DNA from: JANOBD01 sp031411495
Lineage (GTDB): Bacteria > Planctomycetota > Phycisphaerae > Tepidisphaerales > Tepidisphaeraceae
Assembly: GCA_031411495.1 (NCBI GenBank)
Contig: JANOBD010000175.1
Location: 186,001 to 250,000, forward strand
Direction: 5' to 3'
Length of the DNA: 64,000 bases
In this document: piece by piece, positions 42,146-50,429 of the stretch
Position numbering within the stretch: position 1 is the stretch's first letter
Layout: each line of letters starts with the position of its first letter
Position numbers and translations under genes: made by a program
The notes under the pieces: model-generated
The model's input: the letters and a program-made list of their open reading frames with translations, nothing else
The model's database searches: none
Told to the model about the DNA's origin: nothing

Positions 42146-43342
42146 ATGCGATCCGCCCACCTCTTTTCCATCACCTTGGCCGTGCTGAGCATTGCGCTGC
42201 CGGCGCGGGCGGACGACTCCAGGCCGACATCCAACCCAGAGGTGCAAGCTGTGACGACCGAACGCGTAAAGCTCGATTCCCCCAACGGCGACTTTTCATT
42301 CGTCTTTGAAAAGCCGGCAAGCTGGATGGTGGCCGATCTTCCGCCGGAAGCGACGGCCGACACCGACTTCACCGACCCGATGAAGTTCGCACCAGTATGC
42401 CTGGTGGTCGATCCGAGCAAGCAGGACACACGGCCGCCGATGTTCATGATCGCGGCACGTCCGGCGCTGCCGGATGGTTCGGTGGCGCAATGGCTCGAAG
42501 CGATCTGCGAAAACCAGAAGCTCAAGCACAGCGAGATCTCCCGCGCCCAGTTCGGCGACTCGCCGGCCGTCTATTGCCAGGCCCAGATGACGACCAACGA
42601 CGAAGCGCGCATGGTGGTCGTCCTCCTCGAAGACGGCGGACGGCTGATCAACCTCGCCTTCATGACGCCGCCCGGTGACTGGGACGCCAACGGCGAGATG
42701 CTCAACACGTTCCTCAACTCCCTCCGCATCACCAACGGCAAGGGCCCGACCGTGCCGGTGATGCCGGACGAAGCACAGAAGCCATCCGGTAGCGATCTCG
42801 CGCTCGCGGATGACACCGCGACGCTCAGCCAGGACAACCCGATCAACGCCAACCTGCTGCAGCGCGGCGTCGGCTTCGTGCCCAACATTGTGAAGAAGGA
42901 CGATGCTTCCAAAACCGCCACGCTCGCCTGCGGCGCGGTCCAGGGCATGATCGACGTCCCCTACGGCTGGCATGCCATCGACGACGGCCGGCGCGTGCTG
43001 ATCTTTGATCCGCAGAATCTCACCCAGATCAACTGCGCCATGATCTCGCGCGACGGTGCCTCCGACCTCGAGCTCCTCGAACAGACACTTGAGGGCCTGC
43101 AGCAGGAGTCACCCGGCTTTGACTCCAAGATCGATGAGATCGACGGCGCGCAGGTGCTGATGATCCGCGACGTGGTGATCGACGGCGAAAAGACCCAGCA
43201 GGCTTACCTGCTCGCCGCTGCCGCCGACCCGAAATACGCGATCAAGATTCGCGTCTCCAGCACCGGCGACATGAATCACGTCGTGCGGTCGATCAACGTC
43301 GGCGAGCAGATCAAAAGGTCGCTTCGCCATGGACCGAAGTGA
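42146..43342 (+). CDS. Secreted protein of unknown function, two PsbP-like repeats
   Basis: 398 residues from ATG 42146 with GGAG seven bases upstream. Signal peptide MRSAHLFSITLAVLSIALPARA. Two related halves: GDFSFVFEKPASWMVADL followed by VVVLLEDGGRLINLAFMTPP and LNSLRI; and GMIDVPYGWHAIDDGRRVLI followed by DVVIDGEKTQQAYLLAAA. Each resembles the 'P..W...' beta domain of PsbP/DUF1795-like proteins, as does the cytoplasmic protein at 14655. Likely periplasmic. Separate transcription unit. The fold assignment is by eye and tentative. Confidence 0.7.
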   Translation: MRSAHLFSITLAVLSIALPARADDSRPTSNPEVQAVTTERVKLDSPNGDFSFVFEKPASWMVADLPPEATADTDFTDPMKFAPVCLVVDPSKQDTRPPMFMIAARPALPDGSVAQWLEAICENQKLKHSEISRAQFGDSPAVYCQAQMTTNDEARMVVVLLEDGGRLINLAFMTPPGDWDANGEMLNTFLNSLRITNGKGPTVPVMPDEAQKPSGSDLALADDTATLSQDNPINANLLQRGVGFVPNIVKKDDASKTATLACGAVQGMIDVPYGWHAIDDGRRVLIFDPQNLTQINCAMISRDGASDLELLEQTLEGLQQESPGFDSKIDEIDGAQVLMIRDVVIDGEKTQQAYLLAAAADPKYAIKIRVSSTGDMNHVVRSINVGEQIKRSLRHGPK

Positions 43343-43623
43343 CTCATCGAACGCCCATGCATCAACTCGATCTCGTTTCCGGTATGCCGATTGCACAGCG
43401 TTTTTTTCAAAACGGGAGATTTTGAGAGATTTCGGGAGATCGCTCTGTCGTCATTCGTGCGGACCTGGATATCAAAGAACCTGGCTCAGCATTCACTTTC
43501 GGCGCTGCGCGAAATCGTCATTTTGCGCAGCGCGCACGGCCAACGCATCTACCGGAAAGCAAATGCAGCACAGGCATTGTGGACGACGAACGCCTATCCA
43601 TTTGTGACGCGAGTGCCCCCGCT
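43343..43623. other. Gene-free stretch between convergent genes
   Basis: 281 bp with no credible ORF. A CGTTTT/AAAACG dyad around a T-run lies near 43399-43414 and could act as a weak terminator for the secreted-protein gene. Composition is somewhat more AT-rich than the flanks; otherwise nothing is recognised. Confidence 0.3.
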
Positions 43624-44526
43624 TCAGCTCTTCCGATCCACCACGAACCGCGCGATCGCCGAGAGGATTGAACTCTCGCCGACCGATTCCAGCGCGCCCA
43701 ATGCTTTCTCGACCTCGCTGCTGGCCAGTGCGACGCTCGCCTCGACGCCCAGCAGGCGCGGATAGGTGTTCTTGCCGGCGTCGCCGTCTTTCCCGGTCGC
43801 CTTACCCATCTCTTCGGCCGTCGCGGTTTCGTCCAGCACATCGTCCATGATCTGAAACGCGAGCCCGACATGCTGGCCGTACCGCGTCGCGGCATCAAGC
43901 TGATCGGGATTCGCATCGGCGGCAATCGCGCCCAGTCGGCAGGCGCAGGTGAGCAATGCGCCGGTCTTCATCGCGTGAAGGCGCTGGATATCGCCCAGCG
44001 CGAGCCGGACGTTTTCGCTCTCCAGGTCCATCACCTGCCCGCCCACCATGCCCTGTGCGCCGGAGGCGAACGCGAGTTCGCGGACGAGCTTGCCAACATG
44101 GCGGTCTTCGGCCGAGCCGAGCTGTTCGAACGCGAGCGTGGTCATCGCGTCACCGGAGAGGATCGCCAGCGCTTCGCCGAAGACCTTGTGGTTCGTCGGT
44201 TTACCGCGGCGGAAATCGTCATCGTCCATCGCCGGCAGATCGTCGTGGATGAGGCTGAAGGTGTGGATCAACTCGATCGCGGCCGCGGCGCAGAGCGCGG
44301 AGCGGTTGGGCGCGGCCGCGCAGGCGATCGCGGCGTGCCACTCGAGGACGAGCGCCGGGCGCATCCGCTTGCCGCCGGCAAAGAGGCTGTAGGCGATGGC
44401 TTCTCGAAGCCGCTGCGGCGTCGCGGGTAACGTGTGCAGGATGGCCGTGAGGAAAGCGTCGCACTCGTTGCCACGGCGCGCCAGCACGTCCAGAACCTGC
44501 GACTTGCCCAATTCGGATGAAGGCAT
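43624..44526 (-). CDS. ispA: Polyprenyl synthetase (farnesyl/geranylgeranyl diphosphate synthase)
   Basis: 300 residues from ATG 44526; an AAGGAG lies 15 bases upstream. First Asp-rich motif in IHTFSLIHDDLPAMDDDDFR, GKPTNHKVFGEALAILSGDA, second Asp-rich motif in LAFQIMDDVLDET. SLFAGGKRMRPAL carries the substrate-binding GGKRxRP. It condenses isopentenyl diphosphate with allylic diphosphates in isoprenoid synthesis. Size and sequence fit the IspA group. It is the last gene of the xseB/phosphatase/ispA run, an arrangement in which xseB and ispA often co-occur; dxs is not adjacent. Confidence 0.92.
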   Translation of the reverse strand: MPSSELGKSQVLDVLARRGNECDAFLTAILHTLPATPQRLREAIAYSLFAGGKRMRPALVLEWHAAIACAAAPNRSALCAAAAIELIHTFSLIHDDLPAMDDDDFRRGKPTNHKVFGEALAILSGDAMTTLAFEQLGSAEDRHVGKLVRELAFASGAQGMVGGQVMDLESENVRLALGDIQRLHAMKTGALLTCACRLGAIAADANPDQLDAATRYGQHVGLAFQIMDDVLDETATAEEMGKATGKDGDAGKNTYPRLLGVEASVALASSEVEKALGALESVGESSILSAIARFVVDRKS

Positions 44527-44629
44527 GATGACGATGCTAACTCCTTGCTCCCGGATATGTGCTGCGGGTGCCGGCGACCGGGCCGCAAGCGATTCTTGGC
44601 TCGTTTCAGAACGTTCGCCTTCTTTCATT

Positions 44630-45142
44630 TCAATTGAAACGACTGAAAGCCGTCGGGTCGCTGATCCACCGAAATTGCGCATTGCCGATGCCTCCATGAA
44701 ACGGGGCATCCAGCGGATGGTCAAACCCATTGGCCAGCTGCGCCAGATATGCGATCGGCGAGCCGTGGCTTACCACGATCACCCGGCCGCTCACCCGACC
44801 GAGGAACGCCTTCATCCGTGCCGCGAAATCGGCCGTCGATTCCGCTTCGAAGATCTGGCCGTCGATTTCCGCGCGTGGCCCGAACTCGCGGATGCCCTCA
44901 TCGGTGACGAACGAGACGCCGATCCGCTCGGCGATCAGCTGCGCCGTCTGCATCGCGCGCAGGTACGGGCTCACCCTGCACTCGAATCCCTCCAGCGGCA
45001 GCGCAGCCAGTCGGTCGGCGAGTTCGCGCGTCTGCTCGACGCCGCACGGGGAGAGGGCACTGTTCGGGTCGGTCGAGCGGTCGATGTTCGCCAGGCTCTC
45101 TCCGTGACGGATCAGGATCAGGTCGGTGAGCGGGGGCTTCAT
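44630..45142 (-). CDS. Histidine phosphatase / phosphoglycerate-mutase-like protein
   Basis: 170 residues from ATG 45142, whose ATGA overlaps the stop of xseB. LILIRHGESLAN holds the phospho-accepting His (RHGE), VSPYLRAMQTAQLIAERIG the second Arg, and GRVIVVSHGSPIAYLAQL the second catalytic His. Length is at the short end of the dPGM/GpmB-like branch. Substrate cannot be assigned: phosphosugar, phosphoserine or alpha-ribazole phosphate are possible. Translationally coupled to xseB and 103 bp ahead of ispA. Confidence 0.88.
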   Translation of the reverse strand: MKPPLTDLILIRHGESLANIDRSTDPNSALSPCGVEQTRELADRLAALPLEGFECRVSPYLRAMQTAQLIAERIGVSFVTDEGIREFGPRAEIDGQIFEAESTADFAARMKAFLGRVSGRVIVVSHGSPIAYLAQLANGFDHPLDAPFHGGIGNAQFRWISDPTAFSRFN

Positions 45143-45399
45143 ACTTCTTCTTCCCCGGCCTCGAGCGGCTCGGTCGAGAGCTTTCCCGCCGCGCCCTGCG
45201 AGATGAGCTGGATCTTCTTCTCCGCTTCTCCGAGCACGCCGCGGCACCACTGGAGCAGGAAAGTTCCGCGCTCGTACTTCACCAGCGACTCTTCGAGCCC
45301 GATCTGGTCTCCCTCCATCGCTCCCAGGATCGATTCGAGTTCGGCCACCGCCAGCTCGAAACTCTGCGGCACGGATTGAACGGTCGTTTTCTTGGCCAT
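45139..45399 (-). CDS. xseB: Exodeoxyribonuclease VII small subunit
   Basis: 86 residues from ATG 45399. FELAVAELESILGAMEGDQI then GLEESLVKYERGTFLLQWCR and LGEAEKKIQLIS are the conserved XseB helices; several small subunits coat each XseA large subunit in the nuclease that degrades single-stranded DNA to acid-soluble oligonucleotides. xseA is not in the window. Size is normal (about 80). The last four bases overlap the downstream phosphatase gene. Confidence 0.92.
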   Translation of the reverse strand: MAKKTTVQSVPQSFELAVAELESILGAMEGDQIGLEESLVKYERGTFLLQWCRGVLGEAEKKIQLISQGAAGKLSTEPLEAGEEEV

Positions 45400-46146
45400 G
45401 TGAAGCTCGATGATACGCGCGATCGCGAGCCCCTTCACGTTGGCGCATCGGATGATTCGATCGGTTACGCGAATCCCCAGCGCTCGCGCGCTTCGCGTCG
45501 ACGCATGCCGGCGGTCGTCGTTTGCGGCGGAACAATTCTGTTCCGAAATCACGTCGCTGCGCATTTCCGGTTGTCCAATATCGAGGTCGCGAACGCGCCG
45601 CGCTCCGAGGGCTGATACTGACGCCCGAAATCCGTCGGCATGCGCGTCCAACCGCGTTGTTTGAGAAGGGTTGCATTCTCTTGCATTTCGTCGCATCGGG
45701 ACGCATCCCGCGAAAAACGAACTGGTCCGCAAACCCTTCTCTCCGCTGGCGATCCGGCGAATCGGCCGAGCCAGACACCGCGTTGTGGCCTGCATTGATG
45801 CAAGGGTCATCTGCCGTTGCATCGGGCCGGAGAAGGATTGGATTGCTGACGGAAAGTGGTCCATCACCCCTACTCGTCGCGCTGCGCTTTTTCGCGGAAG
45901 AGCGCAGCGGGCCGGCCCGCGATTTCGATATCGCGTCGATGTCGTTGGGAGCGACCGGGAAACCACGTCAGATGCCGGCGATACGCCTGGGAAAATCAGC
46001 GGAGGCTAGACCGGGGATCCGGCGCGGCGCCGCAGGTGAGCGTTGCTTACCCTCCCAGCGGAGATGTGACTGGAGTACAGGTGAGCCGTCTTCCCGGTGC
46101 GCTTCATGCGCGCCGGCTGCGTCAATTCGGTGATGTGCGATCCCGC
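45400..46146. other. 747-bp gene-free region
   Basis: No frame on either strand has credible coding character or homology I can recognise. The stretch contains clustered GCAT words (TTGCATTCTCTTGCATTTCG near 45669-45688, then GATGCAA and GTTGCATCGGG near 45800-45830) and two A/T-richer patches. No tRNA, SRP, tmRNA, 6S or RNase P signature is visible. It may hold the xseB promoter, a decayed gene, or an unrecognised RNA. Confidence 0.4.
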
Positions 46147-47208
46147 TCAATCCAACTGCAACAATTCCCGATATTGCTCGATCACCGGCCCCCAGGCGAA
46201 GCGGCTCTGGACTTCGTGCCTCGCCCGCGCCACCAGTGCGTTACGCAACGCCGGCTCGTTCATGATCTGGGTGATGGCGCCGGCGATTTCGTCCGGCCGG
46301 CCGTAAGGGACCAGCAGGCCGTTCTGCTCGGCCGAGACGACGTCGCGGATACCGTCCACATCGGTGCCGATCACCGGGACGCCGGCGGCCATCGCTTCGA
46401 TCAGCACCAGGCCGAACCCTTCGGATTGCGACGGCAGCACGAGTACGTCCATCTGCCCGTACGCGTCGCGCGCGTCGCGGATCGCGCCGTGCATGGTGAC
46501 GCGCTCGAGCAGGCCGCGCTCCTTGATCACCTGCTCGATGGCGCTGCGCATCGCGCCGTCGCCGTAGATGTCGAGGCACACGTTGAGCGGCAGGAGTGCG
46601 ATCGCGGCGATCAGGTCGGGGATGCTCTTGACCGGATCGAGCCGGCCCACAAAGCCGACGCGGAAGACGCCGTCCTTGGGCGTGTGCAAAACGGAGGCAA
46701 AACTCTCGGCATCGACGGCGTTGGGGATCACGACGATCTTCTCGCGCGGCACCCGCGCCCGCTCGACGGCGCGATTGGCGACCGACTCGGACGGGACGAC
46801 GATCCGGGCGGCGGCGCGGTGGATGCGCGACTGGATCCACCAGTGCCAGCGCGGCCGCGGCTGCGTGGTCTGGATCGATTGCAGGCAGCGCACTTTTGAG
46901 AGCGACATGCACGCGCGGCTGGCGACGAAGTTCGCGTGGAGCAGAAAGCTGAAGAGCGTTTCGAACTTCCCGCCGCGGACGAGCTCGACCAATCCTCGTA
47001 CGGCCGAGCGAAGTTCGGTGACGCGCTTCACGCCCAGCGAATGGACGGCGATGCCGCGCGACTTGAGATCGTCGCCGATCGGTCCCGCCGGCTTGAGCGA
47101 AACCACTTCGATCGAGGCGAACGGGGAAAGGCGGGTCGCCAGTTCACGGACCACCGTGGGAGTCCCACCGAGTTCCAGATCCGTGATGAAAAACAGCAGT
47201 CGACGCAC
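46147..47208 (-). CDS. GT4-family glycosyltransferase
   Basis: 353 residues, GT-B fold. N-terminal MRRLLFFITDLELGGTPTVV carries the acceptor-side Gly loop. The C-terminal half has IVVIPNAVD, VGFVGRLDPVKSIPDLIAAI, and the EX7E signature in SEGFGLVLIEAMAAGVPVIG, with GLLVPYGRPDEIAGAI closing the domain. It transfers a sugar from an NDP-sugar, probably to a lipid or polysaccharide intermediate on the inner membrane face. No polysaccharide operon surrounds it. Confidence 0.93.
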   Translation of the reverse strand: MRRLLFFITDLELGGTPTVVRELATRLSPFASIEVVSLKPAGPIGDDLKSRGIAVHSLGVKRVTELRSAVRGLVELVRGGKFETLFSFLLHANFVASRACMSLSKVRCLQSIQTTQPRPRWHWWIQSRIHRAAARIVVPSESVANRAVERARVPREKIVVIPNAVDAESFASVLHTPKDGVFRVGFVGRLDPVKSIPDLIAAIALLPLNVCLDIYGDGAMRSAIEQVIKERGLLERVTMHGAIRDARDAYGQMDVLVLPSQSEGFGLVLIEAMAAGVPVIGTDVDGIRDVVSAEQNGLLVPYGRPDEIAGAITQIMNEPALRNALVARARHEVQSRFAWGPVIEQYRELLQLD

Positions 47209-47276
47209 GAGATGATGGTAACTCGACCAATCCAGTCATAAACCGGGGGTTTGTCCCTAAATGACAGATAATTAAA

Positions 47277-48017
47277 TCAGGGTTTCACTGCCGGGGCACG
47301 CGTTTTTTGCGCTGCTTTTTCGACAAGCAGCCTGAACAAACCCAAATGCTCGGCCTCCTGATGCTGCCGTTCGGGATGCCACTGGACGCCCACCCACAGC
47401 GGCATCGACGGGTCTTCGATTGCCTCGACCACGCCATCCGGTGACGTCGCGACGACTTTCAATCCGCGGCCGATTTCGCGAATCGATTGCTTGTGGCTGG
47501 AGTTGGATCGCACGCTGCTCGTTCCCATCGCTTTCGCGACCGCAGAGTCCTGCTCCACCTGCACATCATGCCGCGCATCCCACTCGGCGCCGAGTCGGCG
47601 ATGTTCGATCTCCTGCTTCAAATCGGGAATGAATTGGTTGAGCGATCCGCCGCGATAGACGTTCATGAGCTGCGACCCCAGACAGATGCCCAGCGTGGGG
47701 AGCCGGCGCTTCTCGACCTCGGCCATGAGCGCGCGTTCGAAGCGCTCGCGGGCCGGATCGATCGGCTTGGCCTCGGGGTGAACCGTCTCGCCCCACGGAG
47801 CGGGGTCGAGGTCGTTCCCGCCGCTGAAGACGATGCCGTCGAGTAAGTCGACCATCTGCGGGATCAGCGAGAGGTCGGACCGGTACGGCAGCATGATCGG
47901 CAACCCGCCGGCCTTTTCGACGGCTTCGCAATAGGCGTAGGGCAACATGTACTGCGGCTGGCTGTCGCGGTAGTCGGTGGTGATGCCGATCACGGGTCGT
48001 TTGGACATGGGTTTCAT
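47277..48017 (-). CDS. Gamma-glutamyl-gamma-aminobutyrate hydrolase-like class I glutamine amidotransferase
   Basis: 246 residues from ATG 48017 (MKPMSKRPVIGIT); ATG 48008 is an alternative. PVIGITTDYR, DGIVFSGGNDLDPAPWGE, the nucleophile elbow LGICLGSQLMNVYRGGSL with the Cys, and VGVQWHPERQHQ with the His and Glu complete the triad of peptidase C26/PuuD proteins. Members hydrolyse gamma-glutamyl bonds in polyamine (putrescine) breakdown or related gamma-glutamyl compounds in the cytoplasm. No other puu gene is nearby, so the substrate is open. Confidence 0.9.
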   Translation of the reverse strand: MKPMSKRPVIGITTDYRDSQPQYMLPYAYCEAVEKAGGLPIMLPYRSDLSLIPQMVDLLDGIVFSGGNDLDPAPWGETVHPEAKPIDPARERFERALMAEVEKRRLPTLGICLGSQLMNVYRGGSLNQFIPDLKQEIEHRRLGAEWDARHDVQVEQDSAVAKAMGTSSVRSNSSHKQSIREIGRGLKVVATSPDGVVEAIEDPSMPLWVGVQWHPERQHQEAEHLGLFRLLVEKAAQKTRAPAVKP

Positions 48018-48035
48018 TGTAACTCGGGCTTGGGG

Positions 48036-48340
48036 GAAATTTGAACCACGAAGTCGCCAAGCCACGCAGTTGTCTTTGCGCGGCGGGTTCTGTCTGACCG
48101 TGATCTCCTACTTTGCGCACGGAGTCGCAGAGGCACGGCGCGTGCAGAACCACCCGACAGCATCGATCGCAGTTCCCTTTTCTATTTGAAGAGAAGAATC
48201 GGGAACAGCCTCACACACATCGGACTGAGAGCGCGTTCACTCCATCTCTTGTTCTCGATGACAAAACCAGCGATCGCGAAGATCCGATGCGGCCGCGCAT
48301 CGACAACTTCGCGTGTTCGTGTCTTCGTGGTTCCAATTTC
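48036..48340. repeat. 305-bp inverted-repeat element with CACGAAG arms
   Basis: GAAATTTGAACCACGAAG (48036-48053) pairs inverted with 48323-48340 at 17 of 18 bases. Decayed CACG-type words (CACGGAGTCGCAGAGGCACG near 48119-48138) continue inside. The 270-bp interior has no intact ORF. It fills nearly all of the 340-bp gap between the GATase and ribBA genes, which otherwise holds nothing recognisable. The size matches a cassette whose gene has decayed. Confidence 0.65.
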
Positions 48341-48357
48341 CGGAAGTCCGAGTGACT

Positions 48358-49584
48358 TCACAGCCGATGCCCCATGCGCAATTTCTTCACGTCCAGGTAC
48401 TTTTCGTTATGAGCGTTCGGCTCGGTGCGGATCGGCACTTCCTCGACCACCTGGAGGCCGAAGCCGTCGATGCCGTAGATCTTTTTGGGGTTGTTGGTCA
48501 TCACGCGGAGCTTGCGCAGGCCCAGGTCGCGGAGGATCTGCACGCCGATGCCGTAGTCGCGCTTGTCGGCGGGCAGGCCGAGCTTGAGGTTGGCATCGAC
48601 CGTGTCGAGGCCGCCGTCCTGAAGCTTGTAGGCGGCGAGCTTTTTCGCAAGGCCGATGCCGCGGCCTTCCTGGCGCAGGTAGACGAGCACGCCTTTGCCC
48701 TCGGCGGCGATCTTCTGCATCGCCTGGTCGAGCTGCGATCCGCAGTCGCACCGCTGGCTGCCGAAGACGTCGCCGGTGAGGCATTCGCTGTGAACGCGGA
48801 TGAGGACGGGATCGTTCTGCACGATCACTTCGCCCGTCGGCGAGAGCTCGCCGATGCCGCCCATCGTAAGTGCGAGGTGCGGCTCGGGATCGAACTGGGA
48901 TTCGTACGCGTAGAGCTGGAACGTTCCCCACTTGGTCGGCAGAGGGATCGATTCGGTCCGCTTCACCAGCTGCTCGCGCTTGAGCCGGTAACTGATGAGT
49001 TCGGCGATCGTGCACATCTTCATGTTGTGCATCTTGCAGAACTCGATCAGGTCATCGCGGCGGGCCATCTCGCCGTCGGCCTTCATGATCTCGCAGATCA
49101 CGGCGGCTTCCTTGAAGCCGGCCATGCGCGAGAGGTCGACGCTGCCTTCGGTCTGCCCGGCACGGACCAGCACGCCGCCGTCGCGGGCACGGAGCGGGTT
49201 GGTGTGGCCGGGGCGGAGCAGGTCGCCGGGCGTGGTGTCATCGCGGTGCAGCAGTTCGACGGCTTTGGCGCGGTCTTTGGCGCTGACGCCGGTCGTCACG
49301 CCGAACTTCGGATGCGCATCCACCGTCACCGTGTACGCGGTGTTGAACTGTGTCGTGTTGTGCTCGACCTGCATGGGCAGGCCCAGTTCGCGGCAACGGG
49401 CGGCCGAGAGCGCGACACACATCATCCCGCGCGCGTGCTGCAGGATGAAGTTGACCGCCTCGGGCGTGCAGTTCTCGGCGGGGATGACGATGTCGCCTTC
49501 GTTTTCGCGGTCTTCATCGTCGACCAGCACGATCATCTTGCCGGCTTTGAGTTCTTCGAGGATTTCTGGAATCGGGCTGAACAT
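48358..49584 (-). CDS. ribBA: Bifunctional DHBP synthase / GTP cyclohydrolase II
   Basis: 408 residues. Residues 1-200 are 3,4-dihydroxy-2-butanone-4-phosphate synthase (GKMIVLVDDEDRENEGDI, then HARGMMCVAL and RPGHTNPLRARDGGVLVRAG with the acidic metal site). Residues 205-400 are GTP cyclohydrolase II with zinc ligands in ECLTGDVFGSQRCDCGSQL, LRQEGRGIGLAKKL and GVQILRDLGLRKLRVMTNNP. It makes both riboflavin precursors, from ribulose-5-phosphate and GTP. It follows the secreted-protein gene by 12 bp; no FMN riboswitch lies in the short leader. ribH, ribD and ribE are not in the window. Confidence 0.96.
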   Translation of the reverse strand: MFSPIPEILEELKAGKMIVLVDDEDRENEGDIVIPAENCTPEAVNFILQHARGMMCVALSAARCRELGLPMQVEHNTTQFNTAYTVTVDAHPKFGVTTGVSAKDRAKAVELLHRDDTTPGDLLRPGHTNPLRARDGGVLVRAGQTEGSVDLSRMAGFKEAAVICEIMKADGEMARRDDLIEFCKMHNMKMCTIAELISYRLKREQLVKRTESIPLPTKWGTFQLYAYESQFDPEPHLALTMGGIGELSPTGEVIVQNDPVLIRVHSECLTGDVFGSQRCDCGSQLDQAMQKIAAEGKGVLVYLRQEGRGIGLAKKLAAYKLQDGGLDTVDANLKLGLPADKRDYGIGVQILRDLGLRKLRVMTNNPKKIYGIDGFGLQVVEEVPIRTEPNAHNEKYLDVKKLRMGHRL

Positions 49585-49596
49585 GACCTTCCCATT

Positions 49597-50370
49597 CTAT
49601 CGATTTTCCGCGTCCGCGGCAGGTTGCGTGGCGGCCGGCTCGAGCACCGGCGCGAACGTCAGGTTCCAATACGCCTTGGCACGCGGCAGGTTCGGGTTTT
49701 CGTTGGTCGGCTGGCCGTTCGCCTGCCCAACCAGTTCGATGCGGGAGGCCAGGTGAACGGTGACTTCGACCGGCTGGCCGTTACGGATGACGCGGACGAG
49801 GATCCAGTTCCCGGGATGCGTCGCCACGATGACCTGGCGCAGGTCGCTGAAACTCTCGATCCGCTTCATTTCACCGACGCCCGGTCCACGCTGGACCTGC
49901 ATTCCGACGATCGTGTCGCCCTCGCGCAGGACGCGGTACGCGTCGTAGCCGATGGTGCGGCCGCGGATGAGTGCAGGTTCCTCGAGGTTGCCCGGGCCAG
50001 TCACGCCGAGAAACCCGGAGCCGTCGCCCTCAAAACCGTGCTCGTGCGTCAGGTAGACGTGGAGCACGATCTGCCGGAGTTCCGCCAGTTGGGTCGGCGA
50101 CAGCGGAAGCTTCTTGCGCACGACCTCGAGCAGCGAAGGCAGATCGTCGCGCGTCAGGAGCATCAGTTTTTCGCGGGCTGCCGATCGGATTTCGGAGTCG
50201 CCGGCGTTCAGTCGATCGAGCAGCTGATCCAGCGGCTCATCGACGCGCGGGCCGACGATCGCACGATCGGCGTCTGGTTTTGCTGGTGGATCATCGGCGC
50301 GCGTCCACTGTATCGCGCCGGAAAGCGTTACCCCTAGAACCAGGACCATTACCTTTCGCGGCATTCGCAC
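49597..50370 (-). CDS. Secreted protein, helical N-terminus with PDZ-like C-terminus
   Basis: 257 residues with signal peptide MRMPRKVMVLVLGVTLSGA. Residues 40-110 are a HEAT-like helical pair (DQLLDRLNAGDSEIRSAARE, KKLPLSPTQLAELRQIVLHV). Residues about 120-215 look PDZ-like (GFLGVTGPG, VLREGDTIVGMQV, WILVRVIRNGQPVEVTVHLA). The tail is Pro/Ala/Thr-rich (EPAATQPAADAENR). Probably periplasmic binding protein; no catalytic motif. It lies 12 bp ahead of ribBA, so it is likely co-transcribed, though no functional link is obvious. Confidence 0.75.
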   Translation of the reverse strand: MRMPRKVMVLVLGVTLSGAIQWTRADDPPAKPDADRAIVGPRVDEPLDQLLDRLNAGDSEIRSAAREKLMLLTRDDLPSLLEVVRKKLPLSPTQLAELRQIVLHVYLTHEHGFEGDGSGFLGVTGPGNLEEPALIRGRTIGYDAYRVLREGDTIVGMQVQRGPGVGEMKRIESFSDLRQVIVATHPGNWILVRVIRNGQPVEVTVHLASRIELVGQANGQPTNENPNLPRAKAYWNLTFAPVLEPAATQPAADAENR

Positions 50371-50429
50371 GCAGACATCGTAGCCGCCTGGCCCGAGCCT
50401 GACACGCCCGCTTGGCCTAGAATCGCGGC

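Noticed and set aside
48313..50337. 674-codon plus-strand frame
   Set aside because: Runs antisense through ribBA and the secreted protein, both strongly supported.
50371..50429. FMN riboswitch upstream of the ribBA unit
   Set aside because: The leader is only 59 bp and shows none of the conserved riboswitch elements.
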